64,000 nucleotides of DNA from the NCBI RefSeq assembly GCF_001189845.1, contig NZ_LFLZ01000007.1:62001-126000 (forward strand), given 5' to 3'. Below are positions 7,673-16,847 of this stretch, piece by piece. The DNA is from Bradyrhizobium tropiciagri (lineage in GTDB: Bacteria > Pseudomonadota > Alphaproteobacteria > Rhizobiales > Xanthobacteraceae). The notes beneath the pieces were generated by a model. The model did not search any database and had not been told where the DNA came from. It worked only from the letters and a program-made list of their open reading frames with translations. The translations under genes and the position numbers were made by a program. Each line of letters begins with the position of its first letter. Position 1 is the stretch's first letter.

Positions 7673-8830
7673 ATGACCGATCGCGTCTATCTCGACTGGA
7701 ATGCCACGACGCCGCTTCGCCAGGAAGCGAAAGCGGCGATGGCTGCGGCGTGGGAGTTGAGCGGCAACCCGTCCTCGGTGCACAGCGAGGGACGCCGTGC
7801 GCGCCGGCTGGTCGAGGATGCCCGCAATGCGGTGGCGAAGGCGGTCGGCGGCCGGCCGCAAGACGTCGTATTTGTCTCCGGCGGGACCGAGGCCAATGCG
7901 CTTGCCTTGACGCCGGGAATGCGCCGCGCTGCGGGTGCGCCGGTCGCGCGGCTCCTGGTGTCCGCGATCGAGCATGCGTCCGTCCTCGCGGGCGGGCGGT
8001 TTTCGCGTGAAGCGATCGGCACCGTCAATGTCACGCGCGCCGGGGTGATCGATCTCGATCATCTGCGCGCGCTGCTGGCGGATGGCCCGCCCGCGCTGGT
8101 CTCGGTGATGCTGGCTAACAACGAGACTGGCGCCATCCAGCCGGTGGCCGATGTCGCCGCGATCGTGCACGCGGCCGGCGGCCTGCTGCACGTCGATGCG
8201 ATCCAGGCGTTCGGCAAGATCCCGTTCGACGTCGCTTCAACCCGGGCCGATCTCGTGACGCTGTCGGCGCACAAGATCGGCGGACCGAAGGGCACCGGCG
8301 CACTGGCGCTTGCCGAAGGCATCGAAGGACTGGAAGCGTCGCTGCGCGGCGGCGGGCAGGAGCTCGGGCGACGGGCAGGGACCGAGAACGTCGCGGGGAT
8401 CGCGGGCTTTGGAGCGGCCGTGAAGGCCGCGATGGCGGCGTTGAAGGCCGACGCCGCCCGCGTCAGGGGGCTGCGCGACCGGCTCGAGCACGGGCTGCGG
8501 CAGACGCCTGATGTGCTGGTGTTCTCCGATGACGTCAAGCGGTTGCCGAATACCGTTCTTTTCGCCGCGCCGGGGATGAAGGCCGAAACGGCCGTGATCG
8601 GGTTCGACCTCGGGGGGGTAGCGGTGTCCTCCGGTTCCGCCTGTTCGTCGGGCAAGGTCCAGCCGTCCCATGTCCTGGAGGCAATGGGATACCGTTCGGA
8701 GGTGTCCCAAGGAGCGGTGCGGCTCAGTCTTGGCTGGTCTACCACGGAGACAGACGTGGATTTGACCCTCAAGGCTTGGCGAAAGCTCGCCGATACCTTA
8801 GTTAAGGGGGAACGACGAAACACAGCTTGA
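7673..8830 (+). CDS. Cysteine desulfurase, IscS/NifS-type (group I)
   Basis: PLP enzyme that takes sulfur from cysteine for Fe-S cluster assembly. The 385-residue protein shows FVSGGTEANALAL (PLP site), IEHASVL, the PLP-lysine segment LSAHKIGGPKG and the extended active-site loop SSGSACSSGKVQPSHVL with the persulfide Cys, typical of IscS/NifS enzymes rather than SufS. ATG 7673 gives the standard MTDRVYLDWNATTP start; an upstream TTG is less likely. It leads the suf cluster, and a separate SufS lies downstream, so the locus carries two desulfurases of different groups. Confidence 0.92.
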   Translation: MTDRVYLDWNATTPLRQEAKAAMAAAWELSGNPSSVHSEGRRARRLVEDARNAVAKAVGGRPQDVVFVSGGTEANALALTPGMRRAAGAPVARLLVSAIEHASVLAGGRFSREAIGTVNVTRAGVIDLDHLRALLADGPPALVSVMLANNETGAIQPVADVAAIVHAAGGLLHVDAIQAFGKIPFDVASTRADLVTLSAHKIGGPKGTGALALAEGIEGLEASLRGGGQELGRRAGTENVAGIAGFGAAVKAAMAALKADAARVRGLRDRLEHGLRQTPDVLVFSDDVKRLPNTVLFAAPGMKAETAVIGFDLGGVAVSSGSACSSGKVQPSHVLEAMGYRSEVSQGAVRLSLGWSTTETDVDLTLKAWRKLADTLVKGERRNTA

Positions 8831-8843
8831 ACTGTTCTAAGCT
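8824..8843 (+). promoter_or_regulatory. Candidate iron-control element (Irr-type) before sufB
   Basis: The sequence AGCTTGAACTGTTCTAAGCT overlaps the desulfurase stop and lies 82 bases ahead of sufB. Its core GAA-CTG-TTC has the GAA-N3-TTC layout of ICE motifs bound by Irr in rhizobia. The right half (TTCTAA) matches well; the left half is weaker. Iron control of suf genes is known in this group; this particular site is inferred. Confidence 0.35.
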
Positions 8844-8924
8844 GATTTCGTCCTCAAAGCATCGTAAGAGATTTTCGGAACTGAGATCCACCGCGGTCCT
8901 TGAAACCGCGAGCGGAGGATATGA

Positions 8925-10421
<1,497 letters not shown>

Positions 10422-10481
10422 TCCATCCCGCTTGCGGGCGCGGCCGACGCGCCCTCGCGGATGATGCTCAGGAAAAATCAG

Positions 10482-11234
10482 ATGTCTTTGCTGGAAGTGA
10501 AAGATCTGCAGGTTCGTGTCGAGGAGCGTGAGATCCTCCACGGGCTGTCGCTCACGGTGAACCCGGGCGAGGTGCACGCGATCATGGGGCCGAACGGCTC
10601 CGGCAAATCGACGCTGTCGCACGTCATCGCCGGCAAGCCGGGCTATGAAGTCACCGGCGGCCAGATCCTGTTCAGGGGCGAGGACCTCCTGGAGATGGAG
10701 CCGAACGAGCGCGCCGCCAAGGGCGTGTTCCTGGCGTTCCAGTATCCGGTCGAGATCCCCGGCGTGACCACCTGGAACTTCCTGCACGCGGCGCTCAACG
10801 CCCAGCGCAAGGCGCGCGGCGAGGACGAGATCTCGTCGCCGGCCTTCCTCAAGAAGGTCCGCGAAGTCGCCAAGTCGCTGAACATTCCGCAGGACATGCT
10901 GAAGCGCGGCGTTAATGTCGGCTTCTCCGGCGGCGAGAAGAAGCGCAACGAGATACTGCAGATGGCGCTGTTCGAGCCGGCCGTCTGCATCCTCGACGAA
11001 ATGGATTCCGGCCTCGACATCGACGCGCTGCGGATCGCGGCCGACGGCGTCAACGCGCTGCGCTCGCCGGAGCGCGCGATGGTCGTGATCACCCACTACC
11101 AGCGGCTGCTCAACTACATCGTGCCTGATTTCGTGCACGTGATGTCGAAGGGCCGGGTGGTGAAGAGCGGCGGCAAGGAACTGGCGCTGGAGCTGGAAGA
11201 GTCCGGCTACGCGCAGTTCGAAGACGCCGCCTGA
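10482..11234 (+). CDS. sufC: Fe-S cluster assembly ATPase SufC
   Basis: SufC is the ABC-type ATPase of the SufBCD scaffold and drives cluster assembly or transfer in the cytoplasm. The 250-residue protein has Walker A (GPNGSGKST), the Q-loop (AFQYPVEIPG), the family signature FSGGEKKRNEI, Walker B (VCILDEMDSGLDID) and the switch His (VITHYQR). The start at 10482 follows AGGA by a normal spacing and gives the usual MSLLEVKDL beginning. It lies between sufB and sufD, 17 bases before the latter, in one transcript. Confidence 0.97.
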   Translation: MSLLEVKDLQVRVEEREILHGLSLTVNPGEVHAIMGPNGSGKSTLSHVIAGKPGYEVTGGQILFRGEDLLEMEPNERAAKGVFLAFQYPVEIPGVTTWNFLHAALNAQRKARGEDEISSPAFLKKVREVAKSLNIPQDMLKRGVNVGFSGGEKKRNEILQMALFEPAVCILDEMDSGLDIDALRIAADGVNALRSPERAMVVITHYQRLLNYIVPDFVHVMSKGRVVKSGGKELALELEESGYAQFEDAA

Positions 11235-11251
11235 CAAATACGGGTTTTCAA

Positions 11252-12574
11252 ATGAACGTTGTCGCAAAGACCGAGACCGGGCGCGCGCTGGGCGATGCAT
11301 TCGCCGTCGCGCGCGACCGTCTGCCGGGCAAGGGCAAGATCGCCGATCAGCGCCGCCAGGCGTTCGAGGCCTATGAGCGCTCGGGCCTGCCGCATCGCCG
11401 GATCGAGGATTGGAAATACACCGATTTGCGCGCGCTGATGCGCGAGGTGCTGCCGCTGGCACCTGCGCCGGATGCAGCGGCGCTGGGGCGCGCTGCTGCC
11501 GCCGCCAAGCTGCGGGCGATCGACGGCGTACGCCGCCTGGTGCTGGTCGATGGCGCGTTTGCGCCCCATCTGTCCGATCTCGGCAGCCTCGAGAAGGGGC
11601 TCGGCATCCGCTCGCTGCGCGAGGTGCTCGACGCCGGCGACGGCGCGCTCTCGGCGCAGGCCTTTGCCACTGACGTCTCCAATCCGATGATCGCGCTGAA
11701 CGGCGCGATGGCGACCGATGGCGTCGTCATCGAGATCGCCGACGGCACGGTGCTGGCGCAGCCGCTGCACATCGTCCATGTCGCATCGGGTACGGCGCCG
11801 GCCTCGATCTTCACGCGCTCGCTGCTGCGGCTCGGCCGCGATACCAATGTCACGCTGGTGGAGAGCTATCTCGCCGGCGAGGGCGCCAAGGCCTATCAGG
11901 CGCATGACGCGCTGATCGTCGCGATCGGCGACAATGCGCGGTTCGATCACGTGCGCCTGGTCGAAGACAGCATCGATGCCTTCAACATTTCCTCGGCGAC
12001 GATTTCGCTCGGCGCGCACGCCCACCTGAACACGTTCGGCCTGACCTCGGGCGGTCATGTCAGCCGCTATCAGCTGACGGTAGCCTGCGCCGGCGAGGGC
12101 TCGAAGGTCGAGACCAACGGCGTCAATCTGATCAACGGCACGCAGCACGCCGACACCACGCTGTTCATGGACCACGCGGTGCCGCATTGCGCCAGCCGCG
12201 AGATATTCCGTGCCGTCGTCGACGACCGTGCCCATAGCGTGTTCCAGGGCCGTATCATCGTGCGTCCGGACGCCCAGAAGACCGACGCCAAGATGATGAC
12301 CCGCGCGCTGCTGCTGTCCGACGACGCGGAAGCCGATAACAAGCCGGAGCTCGAGATTTTCGCCGACGACGTCACCTGCGGTCACGGTGCGACCACCGGT
12401 GCGCTCGACGAGAGCCTGTTGTTCTACATGCGCGCCCGCGGGCTGCCCGAGAAGGAAGCGCAGGCGCTGCTGATCCAGGCCTTCGTCGGCGAGGCGATCG
12501 AGAGCATCGCCAGCGACGCGTTGCGCGAGGTCGCAATTGCCACCGCGCAGCGCTGGCTGGAAGCGAGGGCGTGA
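11252..12574 (+). CDS. sufD: Fe-S cluster assembly protein SufD
   Basis: SufD is the SufB paralogue that completes the SufBC2D scaffold and helps iron entry. The 440-residue protein has the right-handed beta-helix core and the conserved C-terminal region KPELEIFADDVTCGHGATTGALDE, with the His of the cluster-assembly site, followed by LLFYMRARGLPEKEAQALLIQAFVGE. An N-terminal helical part contains RRIEDWKYTDLRAL, a SufD hallmark. Its stop overlaps the sufS start, so translation is coupled. Confidence 0.95.
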   Translation: MNVVAKTETGRALGDAFAVARDRLPGKGKIADQRRQAFEAYERSGLPHRRIEDWKYTDLRALMREVLPLAPAPDAAALGRAAAAAKLRAIDGVRRLVLVDGAFAPHLSDLGSLEKGLGIRSLREVLDAGDGALSAQAFATDVSNPMIALNGAMATDGVVIEIADGTVLAQPLHIVHVASGTAPASIFTRSLLRLGRDTNVTLVESYLAGEGAKAYQAHDALIVAIGDNARFDHVRLVEDSIDAFNISSATISLGAHAHLNTFGLTSGGHVSRYQLTVACAGEGSKVETNGVNLINGTQHADTTLFMDHAVPHCASREIFRAVVDDRAHSVFQGRIIVRPDAQKTDAKMMTRALLLSDDAEADNKPELEIFADDVTCGHGATTGALDESLLFYMRARGLPEKEAQALLIQAFVGEAIESIASDALREVAIATAQRWLEARA

Positions 12575-13818
12575 GCATGCACAAGGCGGTCGCCAACGGT
12601 TCTTACGACGTCGCGCTGGTGCGGCAGGATTTCCCGGCGCTCGCCATGCAGATTTACGGCAAGCCGCTGGTCTATCTCGACAACGCGGCCTCGGCGCAGA
12701 AGCCGAATGCGGTGCTCGACCGCATGACCGAGGCCTACAAGAGCGAATACGCCAACGTGCATCGCGGCCTGCATTACCTCGCCAATGCCGCGACCGAGGC
12801 CTATGAGGGCGCCCGCGGCAAGGTCGCGCAGTTCATCAACGCGCGCCGCAATGAGGAGATCATCTTCACCCGCAACGTCACCGAGGCGATCAATTTGGTG
12901 GCCTCGTCCTGGGGCGGAGAGAAAATCAAGGAGGGCGACGAGATCGTCCTCTCGATCATGGAGCACCACTCCAACATCGTGCCGTGGCACTTCCTCAGGG
13001 AGCGTCAGGGTGCCGTGATCAAATGGGCGCCGGTCGACGACGAAGGCAACTTCCTGATCGAGGAGTTCGAGAAGCTCCTCACCCCGCGCACCAAGATCGT
13101 CGCCATCACCCAGATGTCGAATGCGCTCGGCACGCTGGTTCCGGTCAAGGAGGTGGTGCGGCTCGCCCATGCCCGCAGCATTCCGGTGCTGGTCGACGGC
13201 GCGCAGGGCGCGGTGCATCTGCCGATCGACGTCCAGGACCTCGATTGCGATTTCTACGCCTTCACCGGCCACAAGGTATACGGGCCGACCGGCATCGGCG
13301 CGCTCTACGCCAAGCACGATCTCCTGGTGGCGATGCGGCCGTTCAACGGCGGTGGCGAGATGATCCGTGAAGTGGCCAAGGACTGGGTCACCTATGGCGA
13401 TCCGCCGCACAAGTTCGAGGCCGGGACGCCGCCGATCGTCGAGGCGATCGGGCTCGGCGCCGCGATCGACTACGTCAATTCGATCGGCAAGGAGCGGATC
13501 GCCGCGCATGAGCACGAGCTGCTCACCTATGCGCAGGAGCGCCTGCGCGAGATCAACTCGCTGCGCGTGATCGGCTCGGCCCGCAACAAGGGCCCGGTGA
13601 TCTCGTTCGAGATGAAGGGCGCGCATCCCCACGATGTCGCGACCGTGATCGACCGCCAGGGCATCGCGGTGCGCGCCGGGACCCATTGCGTGATGCCGCT
13701 TTTAGAGCGGTTCAACGTCACGGCCACCTGCCGCGCATCCTTCGGGATGTATAATACAAGGGAAGAAGTCGACCATCTGGCGCAGGCGCTGATCAAGGCG
13801 CGGGAATTGTTCGCATGA
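12571..13818 (+). CDS. sufS: Cysteine desulfurase SufS
   Basis: Group II PLP-dependent desulfurase of the Suf system. The 415-residue protein carries VYLDNAASAQKPNAVLD, NVHRGLHYLANAAT, the PLP-lysine segment AFTGHKVYGPTGIGALY, an ERIAAHEHELL stretch and the short active-site loop RAGTHCVMPLL with its Cys. The GTG at 12571 overlaps the sufD stop; an ATG two codons later is the alternative. It overlaps the next gene by 4 bases. SufE was not found in this window, so its sulfur acceptor is either elsewhere or replaced. Confidence 0.95.
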   Translation: MSMHKAVANGSYDVALVRQDFPALAMQIYGKPLVYLDNAASAQKPNAVLDRMTEAYKSEYANVHRGLHYLANAATEAYEGARGKVAQFINARRNEEIIFTRNVTEAINLVASSWGGEKIKEGDEIVLSIMEHHSNIVPWHFLRERQGAVIKWAPVDDEGNFLIEEFEKLLTPRTKIVAITQMSNALGTLVPVKEVVRLAHARSIPVLVDGAQGAVHLPIDVQDLDCDFYAFTGHKVYGPTGIGALYAKHDLLVAMRPFNGGGEMIREVAKDWVTYGDPPHKFEAGTPPIVEAIGLGAAIDYVNSIGKERIAAHEHELLTYAQERLREINSLRVIGSARNKGPVISFEMKGAHPHDVATVIDRQGIAVRAGTHCVMPLLERFNVTATCRASFGMYNTREEVDHLAQALIKARELFA

Positions 13819-14186
13819 CCGATACAGCCGAAGTCAAGACGGCCACCATGGAAACCACCTCGGCACTGCCGGCGGAGGAGACCGAGCGCATGAGCGGCGA
13901 GATCGTCGCGGCGCTGAAGACGGTGTTCGACCCGGAAATCCCGGCCGACATCTACGAGCTCGGCCTGATCTACAAGGTCGATCTCAAGGATGATCGCTCG
14001 GTCGACATCCTGATGACCCTGACCACGCCGAACTGCCCGGCCGCCGGCGAACTGCCGACCATGGTCGAGAACGCGGTCGCCAGCGTTCCCGGCGTCGGCG
14101 TCGTCAACGTCAATCTGGTTTGGGATCCGGCCTGGACGCCTGACCGGATGTCGGACGAGGCGCGCCTCGTCCTCAATATGTGGTGA
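13815..14186 (+). CDS. sufT: SufT-like DUF59 (MIP18-family) Fe-S assembly factor
   Basis: The 123-residue cytoplasmic protein has the DUF59 core: ALKTVFDPEIPADIYELGLIYKV with the conserved Asp-Pro-Glu, then LTTPNCPAAGELP with the single conserved Cys. Proteins of this family help Fe-S protein maturation and often sit in suf operons. An N-terminal acidic leader of about 25 residues is extra. Its start overlaps the sufS stop by 4 bases, showing translational coupling. The symbol is by family and context. Confidence 0.88.
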   Translation: MTDTAEVKTATMETTSALPAEETERMSGEIVAALKTVFDPEIPADIYELGLIYKVDLKDDRSVDILMTLTTPNCPAAGELPTMVENAVASVPGVGVVNVNLVWDPAWTPDRMSDEARLVLNMW

Positions 14187-14251
14187 TGCGTTAGGGGAAT
14201 AGACTTAGGCTCAAGAAGACCGGCAATTGATTTGCCGCTGGGACTGACCAC

Positions 14252-14650
14252 ATGAGTGACATGACGCAAGTTTCACCAACCCCAGCCAAGCCGAAGCGGC
14301 CGCGCCCGCAGGTCATGAAGCTGACCGATGCCGCGGCGGAACGGATTTCCGAGCTGACCAAGCGCTCCGATTCGGAGATTGTCGGCCTGCGCGTCGGCAT
14401 CAAGAATGGCGGCTGCGCCGGACAGTCCTACACCGTCGAATACGCCCACGAGATCCGCCCGACCGACGAAGTGGTCGAGGACAAGGGCGTCAAGATCCTG
14501 GTCGATCCGAAGGCCGTGCTGTTCCTGCTCGGCACCGAGATGGACTATGTGGCCGACAAGATGCAGGCCCAGTTCGTGTTCAACAACCCGAACCAGGTTT
14601 CCGCCTGCGGCTGCGGCGAATCGGTGCAGCTCAAGCCGGCCACGGTCTAG
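14252..14650 (+). CDS. sufA: A-type Fe-S carrier protein
   Basis: A-type carrier that receives clusters from the SufBCD scaffold and delivers them to apoproteins. The 132-residue protein has an Ala/Lys/Pro-rich leader of about 20 residues, the ATC core GLRVGIKNGGCAGQSYTVEYA and the C-terminal Cys-x-Cys motif SACGCGESVQL, so all three cluster-binding cysteines are present. It is the last suf gene, 65 bases after the DUF59 gene. SufA is assigned from the operon; IscA or ErpA type cannot be fully excluded. Confidence 0.9.
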   Translation: MSDMTQVSPTPAKPKRPRPQVMKLTDAAAERISELTKRSDSEIVGLRVGIKNGGCAGQSYTVEYAHEIRPTDEVVEDKGVKILVDPKAVLFLLGTEMDYVADKMQAQFVFNNPNQVSACGCGESVQLKPATV

Positions 14651-14700
14651 AAGATCACGGGAGCGCCGGTCGCTGCGGCGCGCCCACCAATTCCATCCGG

Positions 14701-14822
14701 CGTCATTGCGAGGAGCGATAGCGACGAAGCAATCCATTGGCCCGCATACCCGGTTGGATGGATTGCTTCGCGGAGCCTGTCATCGGGCCCGCGTTCGCGC
14801 GACCCGTCGGCTCGCAATAACG
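14701..14822. repeat. CGTCATTGCGAGGAGCG-type palindromic repeat, copy A (expanded)
   Basis: The left arm is CGTCATTGCGAGGAGCGATA... through AAGCAATCCAT. The right arm returns through ATGGATTGCTTCGC, but about 36 bases are inserted before the final CTCGCAATAACG. It lies just after sufA and could end the suf transcript. The same unit occurs at 15361 and 51604. Confidence 0.8.
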
Positions 14823-14873
14823 TGGATGGAGACGCGCTCATCCCCTGAGCGCGCAAAGCGGGGCGATGGGCAC

Positions 14874-15344
14874 ATGGACCGCGAATTCCTGAGCGACCTG
14901 TTCGCCGATTTCGGCCCGGTCACGCTGCGCCGGATGTTTTCCGGCTACGGCATTTCGGCTGACGGTATCAACTTCGCGCTCGCGCTGCGCGCCGGGCTCT
15001 ACTTCCGCGCCGACGAGGAGACCATCCCGCAATTCGAGGCGGAAGGCTGCGGACCATTCCAGTACCAGACGCGCGCCAAGACGGTGACGGTGAACTCGTA
15101 CTGGCAACTGCCGGCGCGCTTGTTCGATGATTCCGAGGAGCTCGCGGTCTGGGCGCGCTCGGCGCTCGGCGCCGCCCAGCGCGCCGCGCTGCGCAAGCGG
15201 CCACGTGCGAGCAAGGTGAAGGCGCCGGTGAAGAAGGCTGCTGCAAAGAAAACTGGCGCCAAGAAAGCTGCGGTGAAGAAGTCTGCTGCGAAGCCGCGTT
15301 CCACTCAGAAGAAACGCGTCAAGTGGAAAAGGTCTTCATCCTGA
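14874..15344 (+). CDS. TfoX N-terminal domain protein with lysine/alanine-rich H1-like tail
   Basis: The 156-residue protein starts with a TfoX_N-type domain: LRRMFSGYGISADGINFALAL, LYFRADEET and MEEFEAE-like GCGPFQYQ, then YWQLPARLFDDSEELAVWARSAL. From about residue 105 it changes to a low-complexity tail of repeated AKK, VKK and PVKK units ending KKRVKWKRSSS, like histone H1 C-termini. TfoX-domain proteins act in DNA uptake or gene regulation in some bacteria; the role here is unknown. A basic tail suggests nucleic-acid binding. The gene lies between two copies of the same palindromic repeat. Confidence 0.8.
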   Translation: MDREFLSDLFADFGPVTLRRMFSGYGISADGINFALALRAGLYFRADEETIPQFEAEGCGPFQYQTRAKTVTVNSYWQLPARLFDDSEELAVWARSALGAAQRAALRKRPRASKVKAPVKKAAAKKTGAKKAAVKKSAAKPRSTQKKRVKWKRSSS

Positions 15345-15360
15345 AAGGAGGCCTTATCCA

Positions 15361-15447
15361 CGTCATTGCGAGGAGCGATAGCGACGAAGCAATCCATGGA
15401 GCCGCATATGCGGTTGCATGGATTGCTTCGCTTCGCTCGCAATGACG
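15361..15447. repeat. CGTCATTGCGAGGAGCG-type palindromic repeat, copy B
   Basis: Inverted arms run from CGTCATTGCGAGGAGCG and AAGCAATCCATG to CATGGATTGCTTCG and CTCGCAATGACG. The inner loop contains CCGCATATGCGG. It lies between convergent genes (TfoX-like and GGDEF). The first 37 bases are identical to copy A. Confidence 0.85.
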
Positions 15448-15468
15448 ACGGCGGAAGTTAAGCGAAGA

Positions 15469-16534
15469 TCACGCCACGCGCGTTTGCGTCTCGGCGCTGA
15501 ATTCCGGATCGGCTTCGCAGATCACGCGGTTGCGGCCGGCGCGCTTGGCGGCGTAGAGGCAGGCATCGGCGCGCTCGATCAGCGAATCCGTGTCGTCGGC
15601 CGGTTTCAGCATGGAGACGCCGACCGAGATCGTGACGCGGCCGAGGATCTCGCCGGTCGACTTCTTCTTCAGCTCCTTGGCCATCACGGCCCGGCGGATA
15701 TGGTCGGCGACCGTCAGCGCCTGGCGCAGCGCGGTGTTGGGCAGCACGACAGCGAATTCCTCGCCGCCGTAGCGCGCCGTGATGTCCTGGCCCTTGATGG
15801 TCTGCTTCAGCGACTGCGCCACCAGCCGCAGCACCTGATCGCCGGTGAGATGGCCGTAGGAATCGTTGAACGACTTGAAGTGGTCGATGTCGAACATCAG
15901 GAGCGACAGCGGCTCGCCGCTGGCCAGCGCGGCCTGCACCGCCATGTCCATCGAGCGGTCGAAGTATTTCCGGTTGCCGAGGCCGGTGAGCGGATCGGTC
16001 AGGCTCTCGGCGCGGATCGCCTCGAGGCTGTGTTGCAGCTCGTTGATCTCGGACTTGGACAGTGCGAGCCGGTTCTCCAGCGCCTGATTGGTCTCGCGCA
16101 TCTCACGGGTCGATTTGGTGAGCCCCTCGACGATGGTCCTGATCTGGTCGCGGGTCGTCGCGGTCGAGAGGCGGTCGCTGGCGCCGACGAGGCTGGCGTC
16201 GTAGGTCGCGGACACACCGAGCGCATCGGTGATCAGCTCCATGACGGCATCGATCTCGCCGATGACGCGGGCGCGACCTTGTCGATGCGGTCGGAGGTCT
16301 TGATGTGCGAAAGATAGGTTTCGTAGATCTGCTCGAGATCGGATTCAGAGAGCTTGCCGCTGCGCGCCAGCGTCTCGTTGATGACCTTGTTGAGCGGCGC
16401 GTTGTACCCGGTCGCGTAGACGTACCAGATCTCATAGTTGCGGGGGACGGCGGTCTGGCGGAGCGAGCGGATCTGACCAAGGGCGACTTCGGCAAAAGCA
16501 ACGTACGTTCGTGTTCGTCCAGCAGTTTGACCAT
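15469..16534 (-). CDS. GGDEF-domain diguanylate cyclase (two frameshifts in this sequence)
   Basis: Makes cyclic di-GMP. The restored protein is about 355 residues: an N-terminal helical region (YEIWYVYATGYNAPLNKVINE, then SHIKTSDRIDKV), a helical linker (NQALENRLALSKSEINELQHSLE) and a GGDEF domain (LTDPLTGLGNRKYFDRSM, FDIDHFKSFNDSYGH, ARYGGEEFAVVLP). The active motif GGEEF is intact. One base is missing near 16505/16506 (HER to YVAF) and one near 16274/16275 (RIDKV to GARVIGEIDAVMELI). The inhibitory I-site reads KGQD rather than RxxD. No membrane segment is seen, so it is likely cytoplasmic. Confidence 0.85.
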
Positions 16535-16847
16535 TGTTACGTCCTCAATGCACCAATGCCGGTCCTGCCCAGCGGCAATGACTAAATTATTGGGGCGAGG
16601 GTACGGGACGAGAGTGAAGGCAAGGTAAACAGTAGAACTACGGGATGGCGGCCGCGACTATCGTTCAATGCGCCTGACGCCGTCGCGTTCGCGCGCGGCT
16701 TCGGAAGGTTTTCGCTAGCGCGTCAACGCGATGCGAAAACGGTGCGCATTTGTTTCAAACGCGGGAGATCAGCTTGTGCGGCGACGGCCGGCGGCAACAT
16801 CAACTGTCCGGAGTACCGCCGCTGGCGCGGCGGCACCAGAGCAAGCC
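16535..16847. other. Intergenic region between GGDEF and helicase genes
   Basis: This 313-base stretch holds the promoter of the GGDEF gene near its left end. A bulged hairpin (GTTTTCGC...GCGAAAAC, 16708-16740) lies downstream of the helicase and could end its transcript, although no U-run follows. I see no gene in it. Confidence 0.4.

Noticed and set aside
16708..16740. GTTTTCGC...GCGAAAAC hairpin as helicase terminator
   Set aside because: The stem is bulged and no U-run follows; kept only as a remark in the intergenic entry.
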